Source of the DNA: Heliopora coerulea
Taxonomy: Eukaryota > Cnidaria > Anthozoa > Scleralcyonacea > Helioporidae
Assembly (NCBI GenBank): GCA_030142905.1
Contig: JASJOG010000177.1
Coordinates: forward strand, 248,001-312,000
Direction: 5' to 3'
Length of the DNA: 64,000 nucleotides
Notes under the pieces: model-generated
What the model saw: the letters and a program-made list of their open reading frames with translations, nothing else
What the model was told of the DNA's origin: nothing
The model's database searches: none
Made by a program: the position numbers and the translations under genes
In this document: positions 26,937 to 37,888 of the stretch, one piece after another
Position numbering within the stretch: position 1 is the stretch's first letter
Layout: each line of letters begins with the position of its first letter

Positions 26937-27275
26937 TGAAAATTTGATAAAATTGACTAATTTTGAGAATGTGAGAAAATTGATTAATTTTGAAAATGTA
27001 ATGAATTTAGGTAAATTTGAGAATCCGGTTTGAACCAGATTTGGTAGGTTTTTGTAAACCGGAAGTAATTCTTGGAATTTGATGGGTTACCCAATGACGT
27101 CATCAATTTTTACATGAGTCTGCAAAGATAGACCGCTGGCTTAAATGTGGGCGGAGCTTATTTTTTGATGACGTCATAGAAATGATTGACAGGTGATGAT
27201 GTCATTGGGAAACCGGAAGTAAATGTGAAAAAATGCACTGGAAAACTGCGCTGGAATCCCCATTTTATAGACTAC
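26937..27275. repeat. Right terminal inverted repeat of element B
   Basis: Reverse complement of the left repeat. CRE-type TGACGTCA at 27095-27102 and 27169-27176; the third site near 27195 is mutated here but intact in position on the other arm. Tip CATTTTATAGACTAC. Confidence 0.9.
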
Positions 27276-28400
27276 TACCCTGAAGAGCTGCATGATTTAC
27301 ATAATGAATACCCATTAGCACCAGAAAGATTAAAAGTTGACACCTGCGGAGCAGGAGGTGTTGAAAAATTAATTCCAAATTTGAATAATAAAGAAAAATA
27401 TGTTTTACATAGTGAAAACTTGAAATTATATGAAAAATTAGGATTAAAAATTAGTGCAATTTATAAAGGTATTAAATTTTATGAAGAAGATTTTATGAAA
27501 AAATATATTGATTTAAACACAAAACTGAGAACAGATGCAAAAAATGAATTTGAAAAAGACTTTTTCAAACTTATGAATAATTCTGTGTTTGGAAAAACAA
27601 TGGAGAATGTTAGAAACAGAGTTGATATACAATTAGTTAACAGAGAAGAAAAAGCATTAAAATTATTTTCAAAAACTAATTTTAACAAAAGAACAATATT
27701 TTCTGAAAATTTAATTGCTGTGCATATGCATAAGAAAAAAATTAAGCTATATAAACCTATATATCTAGGAATGAGCATATTGGATCTGAGTAAGACTTTA
27801 ATGTATGATTTTCATTACAATTATATTAAATTAAAATATGGTGAAAATGCGCGGTTGTTATTTACAGATACTGACAGTTTAATGTATGAAATTAAAACTG
27901 AAGATTTTTATAAAGATATAACCCCAGATGTTGAAAAAATGTTTGACACAAGTAATTATCCAAAAGAACATGAAAGCGGAATTAAAACCGGTTTAAACAA
28001 AAAAGTAATTGGAATGATGAAAGATGAGTGCGGTGGTAAACAAATAGAAGAATTTGTAGGGCTGAGAGCAAAATTATATTCTTATAAAATAGATGAAAAA
28101 GACAACGCACCAAAGGTGTCAAAAAGATGTAAAGGTGTTAAGAAAAATGTTATTGAAAAAAATATAACATTTCAAAATTATAAAGATTGCTTATTTACTG
28201 AAGAAGAACAAATTAGAAAAATGAATTTAATAAGACACCGAAATCATGAATTGTATACTGAGAGTGTTGAAAAAATTGCATTGTCAGCAAAAGATGATAA
28301 AAGAATAATACTTGAAAATAAAATAGATACATTGGCATATGGTCATTACATGAATGAAATGATTGACACTTATGAGAATATATTTGGATTTAAACCGTAA
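27276..28400 (+). pseudogene. DNA polymerase B of element C, C-terminal part
   Basis: It continues the frame interrupted at 10231. Motif B (KLMNNSVFGKTMENV) and motif C (LLFTDTDSLMYEI) are present and the frame is open to the stop at 28400. Two GC-rich hairpins are translated in frame: 27341-27360 (CACC..GCGGAGC..GGTG) and 28108-28118 (CACC-AAA-GGTG). Both are absent at the matching places in element B's polymerase. Confidence 0.9.
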
Positions 28401-28838
28401 AATACTTTATCAGCTAGGTTGTTTCCTTAAAATTCTGTCAAAAAAGGTAATTCCCCCGCCATTCGTTGAGGGGTTTTCCCCACATTCCATACATTCCAGA
28501 TCTCCCTAACAACGGAGCAAACCGAAAATAGTTTTTTTGTTGACATCGAGTTAGGCTGGTTGTTAGGGAGATTAGGCATGTATGGAATGTTTGGAATGTT
28601 TGGAATGTTAAGGTTATTCCCCCAAGACACTTTGAAAAATTTTGACCCATTTTTAAAATGTGCTTAAATTCCCGGTAACGTTATCAAATTCCTGGAAGCG
28701 GCTGGAAGTTAAGTAAGTGAAAAGAAAAGTGACAGCGTCAATAAAAAGGGTTTTCCCCAACGACACTTTGAAAAATTTTGACCCATTTTGAAAATGTGTT
28801 GAAAAAGGAGTGACAGAATCAGGACATTACAGACTACT
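28401..28838. repeat. Right terminal region of element C
   Basis: It differs from the ends of A and B except at the tip. Contains an inverted repeat (about 28484-28515 against 28558-28600: ACATTCCATACATTCC and its complement, both next to CTCCCTAACAAC) and a 40-bp direct repeat based on GACACTTTGAAAAATTTTGA (28636 and 28762). Tip ATTACAGACTAC at 28838. Confidence 0.65.
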
Positions 28839-28861
28839 AAGAACATGGACGTTCCCTTTAC

Positions 28862-29129
28862 CTGTAGCTGTTGTTGTAGTACTAGGGGTTGTCGTAGGCG
28901 TGCTCGTGCATGGTTTCTTACTTGTTGTCACATTTAAACTTGCTCGCAGCTCACCCTGTGTGTTATTTACTACACAAACAGACGTTCCATTATTATCATA
29001 GTTCACATTCTTAATCACCACTATTCCATTTTCAGAATCTTCCAATATTTTACCATTGAAAACAATTTGGTAGTTTGGTTTAGGATTCCCTTTGGCGTTA
29101 CATGTTAGTACTTTTAAGTGGCATTTCAA
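28862..29129 (-). CDS. Host immunoglobulin-domain exon followed by Thr-rich linker
   Basis: Contains LTCNAKGNPKP, then the second cysteine in GTSVCVVNNTQGELRASLNV, an I-set/C2-like Ig half, followed by a Thr/Pro tract. A strong donor CAG|GTAAAG lies at 28856-28862. The 5' part of the domain is unclear: the frame is closed just upstream, where a good acceptor-like TTTTTTATTTTAG occurs near 29193, so the exon may carry a frameshift or be decayed. With the exons at about 37.7 and 39.9 kb it appears to belong to one minus-strand cell-surface gene. Confidence 0.6.
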
Positions 29130-29234
29130 TATTAAGGAATTTTAGTTTGCTAACTTTTTCAAGCGCTTGCGTAGATGTCCAAGTGCATTTCAGGAGCTAA
29201 AATAAAAAATTGTGGTAATAACATACTAAACCTG

Positions 29235-30858
29235 TTGAAAATATTCAATCCTCGACGTTTCGAGCAAAGGCCCTTCGTCCGGAGAGTTAGTAGAAAGAGA
29301 AATAGAATAAACAAACTTGTTGCTTATATAGCAAGCTATACAAGCAGTCACGTGAAACAAAATTAACCAATGACAGAAACGTAATCATAACAAAATGAAA
29401 ACTTAGTCAATATTGAGCCCGCACACAGCAACAAACCCGATAGTAAGGGGATATGCCTACATGCAGGCTGAATATAAAACAAGGGAGAGAACAGTAGAAA
29501 ATTAAACATAACAATTGGCATAGAAAAGAGTACAAAATACTGTGAATGTCTGCAGAGGCAGGCATCGACAGATGAGGAACTAAATGAAAGAAAAACGTTC
29601 ATTAGGGCCGTGGGGATGGAGAGTACCAAGTTTGTAAATGAGACGCTGTTCTTGTTTCTTGTGGGTATCATTCTCACCAGTGATGGAGAGGATGGCACAA
29701 ACCGTTATGTCAGAAATGGGGTGGTCGCCACTGTTGAAATGCCTGGCAACAGGTTTGTTGCACTCCTTGTTTTTTATATCACGCAGATGTTCAGCAAATC
29801 TGTCACCTAAACGTCTTCCAGTTTCTCCAATGTAGAGTTTAACACATTTACAGCAGGACATGCAGTAAATAAGGTTGGAGGAAACGCATGTAAAACTGTG
29901 CTTGATTTCAAACTTGCATTTTAGGGCCGAAATAGAGGTAGCGGGATTAAGGTGCTTACCAGTCTTGCACACAGGACGAAGACAACAAGAAGTGCCAGTG
30001 GGTGACACCTGGTCTTGTCGAAGTGAACTGTGTACTAGGGTTTCTCGGATGTTTTTGCTATGTCAAAAAAATACTAAGGGGTTATCGGAGAAAATGGAAG
30101 ATGTTTCAGGGTCATTTTTAAGTATTTCAAAATTCCGGAAAATGATATCTCTTACTTTAAAATTAAATGGATGGAAAATTAGAACCAGTGGTAATTTTTT
30201 GTTGTTGGAAATGTTAGTGGGGGGGTTCTCCTAGGGTGCTTGAACGAAGAATGTTGGAGGCCTTTTGAAAGGCAGTGTCTAAAAGATGAGAAGAATACCC
30301 ACGCTCAACAAAAAAGCCTCTCATTTCCATAGCTTTGGCAAGGAAGTTATCATCTTCACTGCAAAGGCGGTGTAGACGAAGAAACTGACAGTAAGTGCCA
30401 TCCTCTCCATCGCTGGTGCGAATGATACCCGCAAGAAACAAGAACACCGTCTCATTTACAAATTTGGTACTCTCCATACCCAAGGCCTTAATGAACGTTT
30501 TTCTTCCATTTAGGTCCCCATCTGTCAATGCCTGCCTCTGCAGACATTCACAGTATTTTGTATTCTTTTCTATGCCAATTTTTGTGTTTAATTTTCTACT
30601 GTGCTCTCACTTGTTATATATTCAGCCTACATGCAGGCATACTCCCTTACTATCTGGTTTGTTGCTGTGTGCGGGCTCAATATTGACTAAGTTTTCATTT
30701 TGTTATGGTTACGTTTCTGTCATTGGTTAATTTTGTTTCACGTGACTGCTTGTATAGCTTGCTATATAAGCAACAAGTTTCTTTATTCTATTTCTCTTTC
30801 TACTAACTCTCCAGACGAAGGGATTTTGTCCGAAACGTCGAGGGTAGAATATTTTCAT
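29235..30858 (-). mobile_element. Penelope-like element with inverted end
   Basis: On the minus strand it encodes the end of the reverse transcriptase (CQFLRLHRLCSEDDNF, FFVERGYSSHLLDTAF) and a GIY-YIG endonuclease (LIYCMSCCKCVKLYIGETGRRLGDRFAEHL, split here: LIYCMSCCKCVK then LYIGETGRRLGDRF). Arms of about 460 bp (29235-29700 and 30401-30858) are inverted copies of the same terminus, including CTCGACGTTTCG near the outer ends. This is the usual structure of 5'-truncated Penelope insertions. A stop in the linker shows it is decayed. Confidence 0.85.
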
Positions 30859-31854
30859 CTCTTTCAGATTGTGGCAAGCGAGAATCCCTCCCTTGGTGTT
30901 GTGTTGTTGCGCCGCTGCCTATACTAGACCAGCCTTGTTGATAAACCTATTGAACCCAGTTTGCAAGCATGGAACACAGCTTGAAAGCTACCAGCTCTGC
31001 CGTAACCGAAAGACTAGTTTTCAATGATAAAGCTAACCAAAACCAGGGGACACGGAACACGTGAGTATTTCGTTTGCACTGACCGAAAAATAATGATCTC
31101 AGTTCATTTCGACGATTCCACAAAGGAAAATCATGAATTTACTGTTAGTGTTTGGACTGTCAAGTAGTCCAACGGCTATCACACCATGAACAATAGTAAG
31201 ATCTAACATGTTTACTTTCTCAAAAGCTACGCAACGGAGTCATCGAAAATGCAGCAGCATTAGTTTTCCTTCGGAGGACATGAAAGGGTTTGGATTGGTC
31301 ATCTACGGACATACATTCTCGAGCGAATAGAGCAAATTAGACATGGAGTAGGTGCCTGGATTTAATTAAATAGTAATATACATTACTTACGCTCTACAAA
31401 TGGGGAAGATGGTGGCCAATTTTCGAAGAAGAAAAGTTTCCAATTTTACGTTAAAACAAGCTAAGGCTAATAAATTTTCTAAGGTCATTAGGAAGTCCTC
31501 ACGCTTACCGAAGTGGATAGCATTAAATCCAAATATGTAAAATCCATTGGGTGTTAATAAGTAGCACTGCTGCTTAAAATCAAATAATTCAATTCGGTTG
31601 AGGTCGACCGGCGTTTCGGCACAAACTGTCCGAGATACAACCGCAATACATTCGCAGTACAACCACATTACAACCGGAACATGACCACAGAATGACTACA
31701 GATTCACGGCGTTTTCTTCAGGTTATTTCACAGCAGTACTGTATACCCTTCAGGAAATGCCACTACCACCTTAATAAATGCAGAAATCGTAGCCATGCTC
31801 CCAGCAAAGGCTAATTAAGTTCAGGTTGAAGAGCCCTGCACTACATTTGCAAGT
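30859..31854. other. No gene recognised
   Basis: Between the Penelope-like element and a LINE fragment. Short frames only; I see no domain, repeat array or RNA gene here. Confidence 0.5.
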
Positions 31855-32860
31855 TTGGAGGATTTAGTGCCTCCATTCCCAGCTGGAGGTACTAAAGTTG
31901 CCTTTTTCCCAACTAGTCCCGATTCATTTCATCTTAAAGAGATTTCATCTCACCGTAAAAAATGACTGGTCGCCTGTACCATTATGCTGAGGGTTAACGT
32001 GTCAGCTTTGTTTATAAAGGTTCCACTAGCTGATCTAATTACTTTCCATGGCCTTCCTCTGAACTGATCATTGAAATTTTCTTAAAAGATTACTCATTCG
32101 TATCCCATTGCCGCAGTTTTTAATTTCTGTCTTTGTGTGATCAGAATGCGTGACTAGTGCTTTGATAAACATGTGATTCATAACTCATCCAAGACTAAAC
32201 TTTTGCTCTTTGGCAGCCGTCAAATGATTTCGAAAATTCCTGACTTCAGTCCCTCCTTTCTGGGGAATGAGCATACACCAATACAACCAGCATATTATCT
32301 TGGAGTAATTTTGACCAAAATCTCTATTTTAATCCTAATATTGTTAAGACTGTTTCCTCTTGAACGGAAACTTTAGCGCAGATCAACCAGGTGAAGTCTG
32401 TCTTCAATTGAGATTTACTTATAGCAATTCCAAGTTTTGTTTTTGGGAAAATGCACTATTTCTTATCTGCAAGCAACATCTGCAAAATCCAGGCGGTACT
32501 GAATTTTGCTGCCCGAATTAATACTAAATTCTACGAAACTCGACTATATCGCCCCATTGTGACACGAGTTGAGTGGGATCCCCGTTAAATCTTGCCTGTT
32601 TTTTTTTTCAGGACGCAGTCTTAACTTTCAATGCATGAATTTAACAGCGCCACACTATGTGTCCCAACAATTCGTGAAGAGAATCAGTATAAGTGGACGT
32701 TGCACTCGAAATTCAGTCTTTGAATATTCCTTTTTACCGGAGCGCTACCGGGGAAACAACGTTTTATCATCAGGCCGTTTCTCTTTGGAATACTATTACC
32801 AAGGACATTAAAATGAGTGCGTCAATAAACAACTTTAAACGTTAACTTCCAAGATATCTT
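31855..32860 (+). pseudogene. Decayed LINE reverse transcriptase fragment
   Basis: Patches such as HNSSKTKLLLFGSRQMISKI and later PHYVSQQFVKRISISGRCTR and RNSVFEYSFLPERYRG match the late part of CR1/L2-like LINE polymerases in order, separated by stops and frameshifts. No catalytic core remains. Confidence 0.65.
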
Positions 32861-32938
32861 TTAGAAACCTTTTTCGATTCCTAGTTATATTCCAACCTTT
32901 TGACCTTTTAGTATTTTATTATTTCAAAATTGTTTGTT

Positions 32939-32941
<3 letters not shown>

Positions 32942-32969
<28 letters not shown>

Positions 32970-33022
32970 TGTGTGTATGAGTAAAAACAAACTTTTCATC
33001 ATATATATATATATATATATAT
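32942..33022. repeat. TA microsatellites
   Basis: Two (TA)n tracts separated by about 30 bp. Confidence 0.9.
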
Positions 33023-33049
33023 CTTATTACCCTTTTTATTGATGACAGT

Positions 33050-34330
33050 TTTTCGGACAAAGCTAAGACCTATCTGAAACATCAGGCAGAGCTTAGAGTT
33101 TTAGGAGAATCTAACGCTGAAGTCGCTAAGCTCTCTAAATAGGAAACATCTACATTCGCCCGAAAGCAATGGACTTATAACTACAACGAGATAATAACGC
33201 CGGAAAGGAAGAAGGTAGTGCCGAAACAGGGGATCTGTATGTTGTGTTTACTCTTCCACACTCTCGAACGGCCCATAGAGGACGACAAATCCTCTTGAAG
33301 TGGATAGCCAGCAATTATTCAGAAGTTAATTTTCGGATAGTAAACATGTTCATTGGATTGTATAAAGTTTATGCGGAACAAAAGTCAATCACCAGTCGGG
33401 TAAAGCTCTTAGATAAACCACTTCACTCGCCGATTTTTCTGTCGCTCTAAGAGATTGACCTCATGGACTTCAGAGGTTCAAAGGACTTTCCATGTAAATG
33501 GAAATGAACATAAGTTACCATCACACAAAATATGTTTACATCGCGGCACTCCACGCTCAATCGGCAGAGGAAGTATCCCAAGTATTAGAGGAATGTTGCT
33601 TCACCAATGGCTTCCCTCGTAAAATATCTGACAATAGCAAAGAATTTAAAAACTGCAAAATGAAAGAATTTTATAAACAAAACAAAATCGAGCAGGTGCG
33701 TGGTTCGCCTCGTACACGTAGAAGACAGGGAGTGGTGGAGAGATCCAACAGATCGTAGAAAAAAGACATGCGAGCACTGATAATAAGAAACCCTTCTAAA
33801 GATAAGACCAAGTGATGTAAGTACACTTCTATCATCTATCAGCGAGCTATCAAAATGTCGCCAGATGGAGCTATATTCGAAATAAAACTTTATCGCAAAG
33901 TGCTGCGTAATCCAGCTAAGACTCACGAAGACCTTCTGGAGGCACAACAGGAAACTCGCGAAAGTTAGCCACGCCCGAGGATGATCTACTGCCGAAACCG
34001 GTACAAAAATGAAAAAAAAATTCAAAAAACTCAGCAAAAATTCAACGAAGAAATATTCAAGCAAGCACAGAAAAAAAAATAAAAATTAAACGAAGAAAAA
34101 GTCCTTCAAAGTTGGAGATATGGTTTCTATTAAAATAGATCGAGTCGACAAAACATCATCACTTCACCCAAATATAATGCTAGGAAAGATTGCAGAACTT
34201 GACAACGATTATGTCCATGTAGGAACCAAACTTGGAAAGACACGAACCCTGATGTCGCCTACAAGGTCGTATGGCTGCGCGGCAACTAACTTACAGTTTG
34301 ACTATACGACAGAACTATTATTCTCCTCAG
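33050..34330 (+). pseudogene. Decayed DDE integrase gene (KRBA2/Ginger-like)
   Basis: Successive fragments in order: a zinc-finger-free N-terminal region ending RQILLKWIASNYSEVNF, the core start EIDLMDFRG, the middle ISDNSKEFKNCKMKEF, then VVERSNRS, and a C-terminal KVGDMVSIKIDRVDK domain. All three acidic positions of an integrase core are still recognisable, but several stops and frameshifts interrupt it. It is unrelated to the element integrases above, and the family name is my best guess. Confidence 0.65.
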
Positions 34331-34447
34331 CATGTAAGAAAGCCAATGATTCTCAGAAAAATTTATCACAAAGATTAATTGTAATAATGATATTTTCTGA
34401 TTTCAGACTATATAAGTCCATCGTCCATCGTACGTACGTGTGCGTGT

Positions 34448-34550
34448 ACGTCGGTATGTATGTATGTATGTATGTATGTATGTACGGATAGATAGATAGA
34501 TAGATGGATAGATGGATGGAGTATATGAATACATAGATAAATAGATATAT
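34448..34550. repeat. GTAT and GATA microsatellites
   Basis: (TATG)n followed by (GATA)n-like runs; open frames here are microsatellite artefacts. Confidence 0.9.
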
Positions 34551-34746
34551 AACTCGCCTAAGTCGGATTTGAGTGTGCATCAAAACTTCATCTGGGTTAA
34601 ACAAAATCCGAAATATGTGTTTCTCGAATATATAGTTAGAAATCAACGGGACTTTCTGATGCATCCGAGATAGCCGAAGATCCGAGTTTAGACAGTCCGA
34701 CTTAAGCGAGTCTTACTGCATATACATATATATATATATATATATA

Positions 34747-36440
34747 ACTGACAAGATAAAACTTTTAAAAAGCTTTATTTCAACGTTTCGGGGCGCTGCC
34801 CCTTTGTCAAGAATAAGAACTACAAGATAGAAGATGCTCCTTATATGCGTAGCATTACTTAATAATTAAAAAATCCGTTAAAAAATACTCAAAAGAAGTC
34901 TCGAAGGTTCAAACCTTTAGGTACAAAAGAATCCAATTTATATGTCCAAAAACCTTCCCTTTTAGTCGAGTCTGATACATCCGTCCTATCAACAATTTTT
35001 ACTAGCATATCTTTAATTCCCTCATGACCCCCTCATAAAAATGGGCATACAAATGTTCTCCCGGTATACCCCTTTGGCCATTACCATACCTCTTACCACT
35101 ACTTTTATGGTTATTAAACCTCCTTCTGAAAGATGTTATTGTACTGCCCACATAAATCTTCGAACACTTTTTACATATTATAAGGTAAATCACTCCTGCC
35201 GAATCGCAATTGAACAAATAATTAATATAAAATCTACGACCATTTCTACAAAATGTAGAACCTTCCTCCACAAAATTGCAAATCTGGCAGCGTGATTTAC
35301 CACACTTTAGCATACCCTTATCCCCCCTACCTTCTCCCTTCAGTTTAGACCTCACTAAATTATCCTTTAAATTCTTTGGTCTCCGGTGTACTACCATCGG
35401 CTTTTCTTCAAAAATACTTTTCATGTCCTCCGAGGCATGCAAAATAGGCCAGAGTGAATCAATAATTTTACCCACCCCCGACAATGCAGGGTGAAACGTC
35501 ATAACTAATGGCAATCTCTTATTTCTTTTAATATCTCTTCTATTACAATCTTGACAAAGGAGACTCTCCCTGGTCTTAGCTCTGGCCCTTTCAAATTCAG
35601 AATCTACCAAGTTTTCCTTAAAACCTCTTTTTATAAAATTACTACGAAGATCTCGTAAGCTATCTCAATAACTCTCCTCCGTACTACAAATCCGTTTAAC
35701 TCTCAAGGCTTGCCCATAAGGAATCCTCTTCTTAACATGCCTCGGATGACAGGATCCATAATGTAAATACTGATGCGTATCCGTTGGTTTACAATACACA
35801 TCTATCGAGATCTTATTACCTTGAATCATAACCATAGCATCTAAGTATGAAAGCTTTTCATACGACCATCCCCATGTATACTTAATTAATTCATGATATG
35901 AATTAACATAATCTAAAAATTCTAGCAAACTTTCCCTTCCATGGAGCCAAATGAGGAAAATATCGTCCAGAAACCGCCACCACACTAATGGATCCAGGTG
36001 ATATCCCCTCAACATTTTTTCCTCTAACTTAGACATAAAGATGTTGGCAAAAGAGGGTGCAAACTTTGTACCTATTGCAGTACCTAACTTTTGATGGCAG
36101 TTTTTGTCTTCAAACTCAAAATAATTATTTTCTAAAATTAATTTTGCCAAATCTACCAACTCCTCAAAAGGTACCCGTTTTTCCAAACCCAAATTACAAT
36201 TATATTCCTGAATTACTTCCCTTATACTTTCTAATCCTTCGTCGTGTGGAATATGTGGATAAAGACCCACAACATCCATACTACAAATAATAGCACCCTC
36301 AGGGATATCACCCAACTCCTTTAATTTATACAAAAATTCTGTGGTATCCTTAATAACAGGAGGTAAGGTTTTAACAATAGGCTGAAGGAAAAAGTCTTCA
36401 AATTCCGAAATTCTTTCCGCTGGTGTTCCACAATATATGC
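34747..36440 (-). mobile_element. Penelope-like element, near-complete coding, one stop
   Basis: Reverse transcriptase motifs are VVGLYPHIPHDEGL, GTAIGTKFAPSFANIFM and WWRFLDDIFLIW, followed by YLDAMV and CKPTDTHQYLHYGSCHP. The C-terminal GIY-YIG nuclease has GVIYLIICKKCSKIYVGST. The frame is continuous apart from one stop at 35665-35667. The 3' end shows the typical TTTCAACGTTTCGGGG box. The 5' end is truncated. Both ends lie directly against TA microsatellites (34724-34746 and 36430-36482), consistent with insertion at such repeats. Confidence 0.9.
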
Positions 36441-36485
<45 letters not shown>

Positions 36486-36558
36486 TGTATATTGCACTTG
36501 AAAGTAGCATTAATATCATCTAACTTTCACCCAAGTACATAATTCCATACAATCGTAT

Positions 36559-36609
<51 letters not shown>

Positions 36610-36640
36610 ACATATTATATATGTGTGTATGTATGCATAT
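36430..36640. repeat. TA-rich microsatellites
   Basis: Two long (TA)n runs with interruptions. Confidence 0.9.
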
Positions 36641-37583
36641 ATATCATAATTTACGATTGTAGTTTGACTCTGAAAAGCCTCAATGGGGAGAGTTAATTAA
36701 AAGTATTATATTGTATTGTATTGTCTTCGGTTATCGCACAATCCAAAAAATAAAAAAATCTGAATGGCCGGTTCCCCTTATACATCTGCTGAATACAACT
36801 ACCAGAATGGATTTCGAAATCTTGTTTTTAAATGTTAATTGGAGCATTTGTCTTTCCATTCGCTTTGGGAATTTAATGTTTGCATGAAAATGAAAAAAAG
36901 TGCAAATTGTTCTGGTAGTTGTATTCAGCTGACGTAATAAGGGGAGCCAGTAATTGCGAGTTCCAACAGGTCGTTTTCCAGTGGTCATGAAATCTTCCAT
37001 GAGGTGGTCGCTGAACTCTTTCCACAGGGTAACACCCCCTTCGTACTGTCTCTCGCCAAACGATTTTACTCGCCAATGGGACAGCTACCATCGAGAACGA
37101 ATGACAAAAGGCCAGTTATAATGATTAAATAAGTAACATTTCGATATTCTGGACCGTAAGTCGCTCAAAAGCGCGGCCGCTGACAAGGGAGGTTGGCCAT
37201 CGGTTTTTTCTTACACTTTACACTGCCTCAACAAGGGGTTACCCCCTACAAGGAAAGGCCACAGAGCAGTTTCCAAGCGTATGTACTAAAAGTTCATCGT
37301 TCTAATGTATTAGGCAGTTTAATTTTAATTTGTTCTAGTTGGCTGTGTATTTGTACCACCGCAACGCGTTAAAGTTATGATATAATCAACAAAATAAAGT
37401 TGAGAAAAATTTCTGCATTGCTTTAGATAACGGCATAAGCACTGTAACCTATTACGATACCTACGTTGAAAATATAAACTACAGTAAAACTCAAGTTTAG
37501 TGTTTTCACGGAACATAACAGTATCCTCGCGAGTTAGCCATGGGCTCTTGTTGATAATTACCGTAGTTTTTAATACACATTCA
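36641..37583. other. Intron-like DNA with a short foldback
   Basis: Imperfect inverted repeat: CTGAATACAACTACCAGAA at about 36789-36807 and its complement near 36910-36930, with matching flanks (TCCCCTTAT / ATAAGGGGA). Otherwise nothing recognised. Confidence 0.45.
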
Positions 37584-37619
37584 TTATAGAACTGAATGAG
37601 TAACATACAAAATTATATT

Positions 37620-37888
37620 ACACTCGCATTTTAAGAACACTTGAACCCGTTTTTCATCAGTTAAATTGTGGCTTCTCACTTTGCATATGTATGTACCATA
37701 ATCATCTTTCCCGACTTTAGTTAGCATTAGCGTGCTCTTTAAATATTCCTCACTAAGCACTTGGCCATCTTTAGACCACGATGCAATAGGACGAGGATTG
37801 CCGCTCGTACTGTTGCACAGGCACGTAATACTTTCACCTTCTTTTAACGATGGAATCCGAGAACAGTTTATAGTTGCAGACGGTTGTT
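37620..37888 (-). CDS. Host immunoglobulin-domain exon
   Basis: EGESITCLCNSTSGNPRPI, then SWSKDG and DDYGTYICKVRS: both cysteines, the tryptophan and the DxGxYxC motif of a C2/I-set Ig domain are present. The acceptor GTTTTAG precedes the exon at 37888. The donor is uncertain, so the 3' limit is approximate. Part of the same minus-strand gene as 39693-40040. Confidence 0.75.

Larger units (their letters stand above)
10232..27275 (+). mobile_element. Element B: complete 17.0-kb Polinton/adintovirus-like element
   Basis: Both ends carry inverted repeats of about 330 bp starting GTAGTCTATAAAATGGGG and are flanked by the direct repeat TACCCTGA (10224-10231 and 27276-27283). Removing B and one repeat restores an uninterrupted reading frame across the junction in the polymerase gene of element C, which independently proves the boundaries. 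The cargo (integrase, polymerase B, packaging ATPase, double-jelly-roll-type capsid candidate and penton candidate) defines the Polinton/adintovirus group. The polymerase and capsid-like genes are broken, so this copy cannot be autonomous as it stands. Confidence 0.92.
9585..28838 (-). mobile_element. Element C: oldest element, interrupted by A and B
   Basis: Only the polymerase gene (9585-10231 joined to 27276-28400) and the right terminal region (28401-28838) are visible. The orientation is opposite to A and B, because here the polymerase points right toward the terminus. The terminus is placed at 28838, where ATTACAGACTAC matches the tips of A and B and is followed by TAAGAACA, the expected target-site side. 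Element A interrupts the polymerase upstream and element B interrupts it just after the polymerase motif A region. The remaining genes should lie left of the window start. Confidence 0.8.

Noticed and set aside
1..28838. Left part as viral contamination wrongly joined to host DNA
   Set aside because: The target duplication, nested structure, a host-type repeat inside B and a host immunoglobulin exon beside the C end all support true integration, although only long reads can prove it.
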